Assembly (NCBI GenBank): GCA_024762475.1
Contig: JANTHJ010000016.1
Location: forward strand, 1 to 41,801
DNA from: Chromatiales bacterium
GTDB taxonomy: Bacteria; Pseudomonadota; Gammaproteobacteria; Chromatiales; Chromatiaceae
Direction of reading: 5' to 3'
DNA length: 41,801 nt
Shown here: positions 40,990 to 41,801 of the stretch, piece after piece
How the letters are laid out: each line of letters begins with the position of its first letter
Position numbering within the stretch: the stretch's first letter is position 1
The notes under the pieces: model-generated
The model's database searches: none
Told to the model about the DNA's origin: nothing
What the model saw: the letters and a program-made list of their open reading frames with translations, nothing else
Made by a program: the position numbers and the translations under genes

Positions 40990-41801
40990 ATGGCACAGAC
41001 TGCAAACAGCTCAACCGGTAGCGCCCGCCAAGCCGCTCTGGCCCGGCGTCGCGCCATGTCGACTCAGGGTAAGGCGGGGGTTCAGTCCTCCTCTGGTAGC
41101 GGCCGGACCGCGTCGCGCGCTGCGCCCAGCAGCCAGTCAGCTTCTGCATCTCAGCCTCGGGTGACCGTCAAGCCGGGAACCGCAGGGGATGCCGGCGCGC
41201 GCGCAGCATCCAAGGCGCGTCGCCGTGCAATGTCGCAGCGCGGCAAGGCAGGCGTGTCCAGCGCTGACCGGCAGCGCAGCGAGGTGTTGCGCAAGGGCGG
41301 CCGCGCGGGCGGCGGCGGGAATCAGCCCCGTGAGGAACAGAGTGGCGGTTGTGGCTGCGGCTGCAAGAAGGGCCAGGCCGCAGAAATCTCGTCTCAGCCC
41401 CAGAATACCGAAGTGGCAGCAGCACCCGCAGTACCCCCTGTGGGCGTTGCGAACCGTGTCGTTAAAAAGGTGATCACCAGCCCCGGACGGGCGGCTTCAC
41501 TGGCACGTCGCCGGGCACTTTCTTCGCGCGGCAAGGCCGGTGTCAGCGCCAATGGCCTGACCGCTGCGCAGACGGCGCGGGCCGCCAACCCGCAGTTGTC
41601 CGGACGCGAACTCGCCCAGGCCCTGCGTGCTCAGCGCAGCAAGCGCGGAGGTGCTGGTGAAAAGCGCACCGAGTGTGCCGGGCGTCGGCGGCAGCGTAAG
41701 AGCGACGCGGGTGCCAAAGGTGCAGCAGATGCCCACTGGAAAGTCGGAGTGACCGAGACGTCCCACGGGCAGCATGTGACGGGTACAGTGGTGGGCCGCA
41801 G
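40990..41801 (+). CDS. csoS2: CsoS2, carboxysome assembly scaffold, N-terminal part
   Basis: The first 270 codons of CsoS2; the frame is open to the window end. CsoS2 is a long disordered protein that links RuBisCO to the shell of alpha-carboxysomes. Four N-terminal RuBisCO-binding repeats are visible: ALARRRAMSTQGKAG (about 16-30), KARRRAMSQRGKAG (76-89), LARRRALSSRGKAG (170-183) and a shorter LAQALRAQRSKRG near 207-219. Between the second and third lies a Cys-rich CGCGCKK stretch (Cys121, 123, 125). At the very end KVGVTETSHGQHVTGTVVG marks the first middle-region repeat. The start has AAGAAGGG about 6 bases upstream. Confidence 0.95.
   Translation, partial: MAQTANSSTGSARQAALARRRAMSTQGKAGVQSSSGSGRTASRAAPSSQSASASQPRVTVKPGTAGDAGARAASKARRRAMSQRGKAGVSSADRQRSEVLRKGGRAGGGGNQPREEQSGGCGCGCKKGQAAEISSQPQNTEVAAAPAVPPVGVANRVVKKVITSPGRAASLARRRALSSRGKAGVSANGLTAAQTARAANPQLSGRELAQALRAQRSKRGGAGEKRTECAGRRRQRKSDAGAKGAADAHWKVGVTETSHGQHVTGTVVGR

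Noticed and set aside
1-41801. Search for tRNA, rRNA, CRISPR arrays, prophage genes and complete insertion sequences.
   Set aside because: No cloverleaf, rRNA-like stretch, spaced direct repeats, integrase or transposase was seen; the only mobile-type signal is the short element at 21257-21455.

Overview
The window comes from a GC-rich, autotrophic, nitrogen-fixing gammaproteobacterium. It carries nif genes in the Azotobacter-type order (iscA-nifU-nifS-nifV-cysE-nifW-nifZ-nifM-clpX), a form IA carboxysomal RuBisCO with csoS2, and a DAB-type inorganic-carbon pump. A sulfur-oxidising member of the Chromatiales or a relative is the best guess (inference). No photosynthesis, rRNA, tRNA or CRISPR sequence was seen, so phototroph versus chemotroph cannot be decided.

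Layout. (1) 1-6882, plus strand: end of nifE, then nifN, nifX, an RseC-family gene, the NifX-associated DUF269 gene, a small Rop-like gene, two ferredoxins, three unknown small proteins, apbE and a rhodanese. These form a FeMo-cofactor assembly and electron-supply operon. (2) 7266-8102: a transglutaminase-like gene. (3) 8169-10501, minus strand: a compact four-gene operon (NifZ-domain protein, unknown, double-domain SagB-type nitroreductase, small coiled coil). (4) 10696-13141: iscA-nifU-nifS. The 10502-10695 gap holds a NifA site and two opposed sigma-54 promoters, which puts both operons under nif control. (5) 13331-13807, minus: a histidine-rich unknown. (6) 14092-19545: nifV-cysE-TPR-nifW-nifZ-nifM-clpX behind its own NifA/sigma-54 promoter. 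(7) 19658-21078, minus: two exported rhodanese-fold proteins. (8) 21257-21455: a 199-bp MITE-like element. (9) 21604-27649: glycerate kinase, phosphatase, glucosyl-3-phosphoglycerate synthase, GH13 phosphorylase and an uncharacterised protein, forming a glucosylglycerate cycle; gpmI is convergent. (10) 29664-31814: an ATP-grasp ligase and an isoaspartyl peptidase behind an NtrC site and a consensus sigma-54 promoter. (11) 31834-41801: cbbR divergent from dabB-membrane protein-dabA-PII-like, then cbbL-cbbS-csoS2 (csoS2 runs off the end).

How it fits together. The nif blocks supply cofactor (NifE/N/X/V), Fe-S clusters (IscA/NifU/NifS/CysE), reductant (two ferredoxins; RseC and ApbE suggest an Rnf complex nearby) and maturation of NifH and NifDK (NifM, W, Z). 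The carbon blocks raise cytosolic bicarbonate (DabAB) for the carboxysome. A LysR regulator and matching operator pairs before dab and cbbL tie the two together. 3-Phosphoglycerate from RuBisCO is also the acceptor for GpgS. The most novel-looking parts are the NtrC/sigma-54 ATP-grasp-isoaspartyl peptidase operon, the nif-controlled SagB operon with its opposed promoters, and the uncharacterised protein closing the glucosylglycerate operon.
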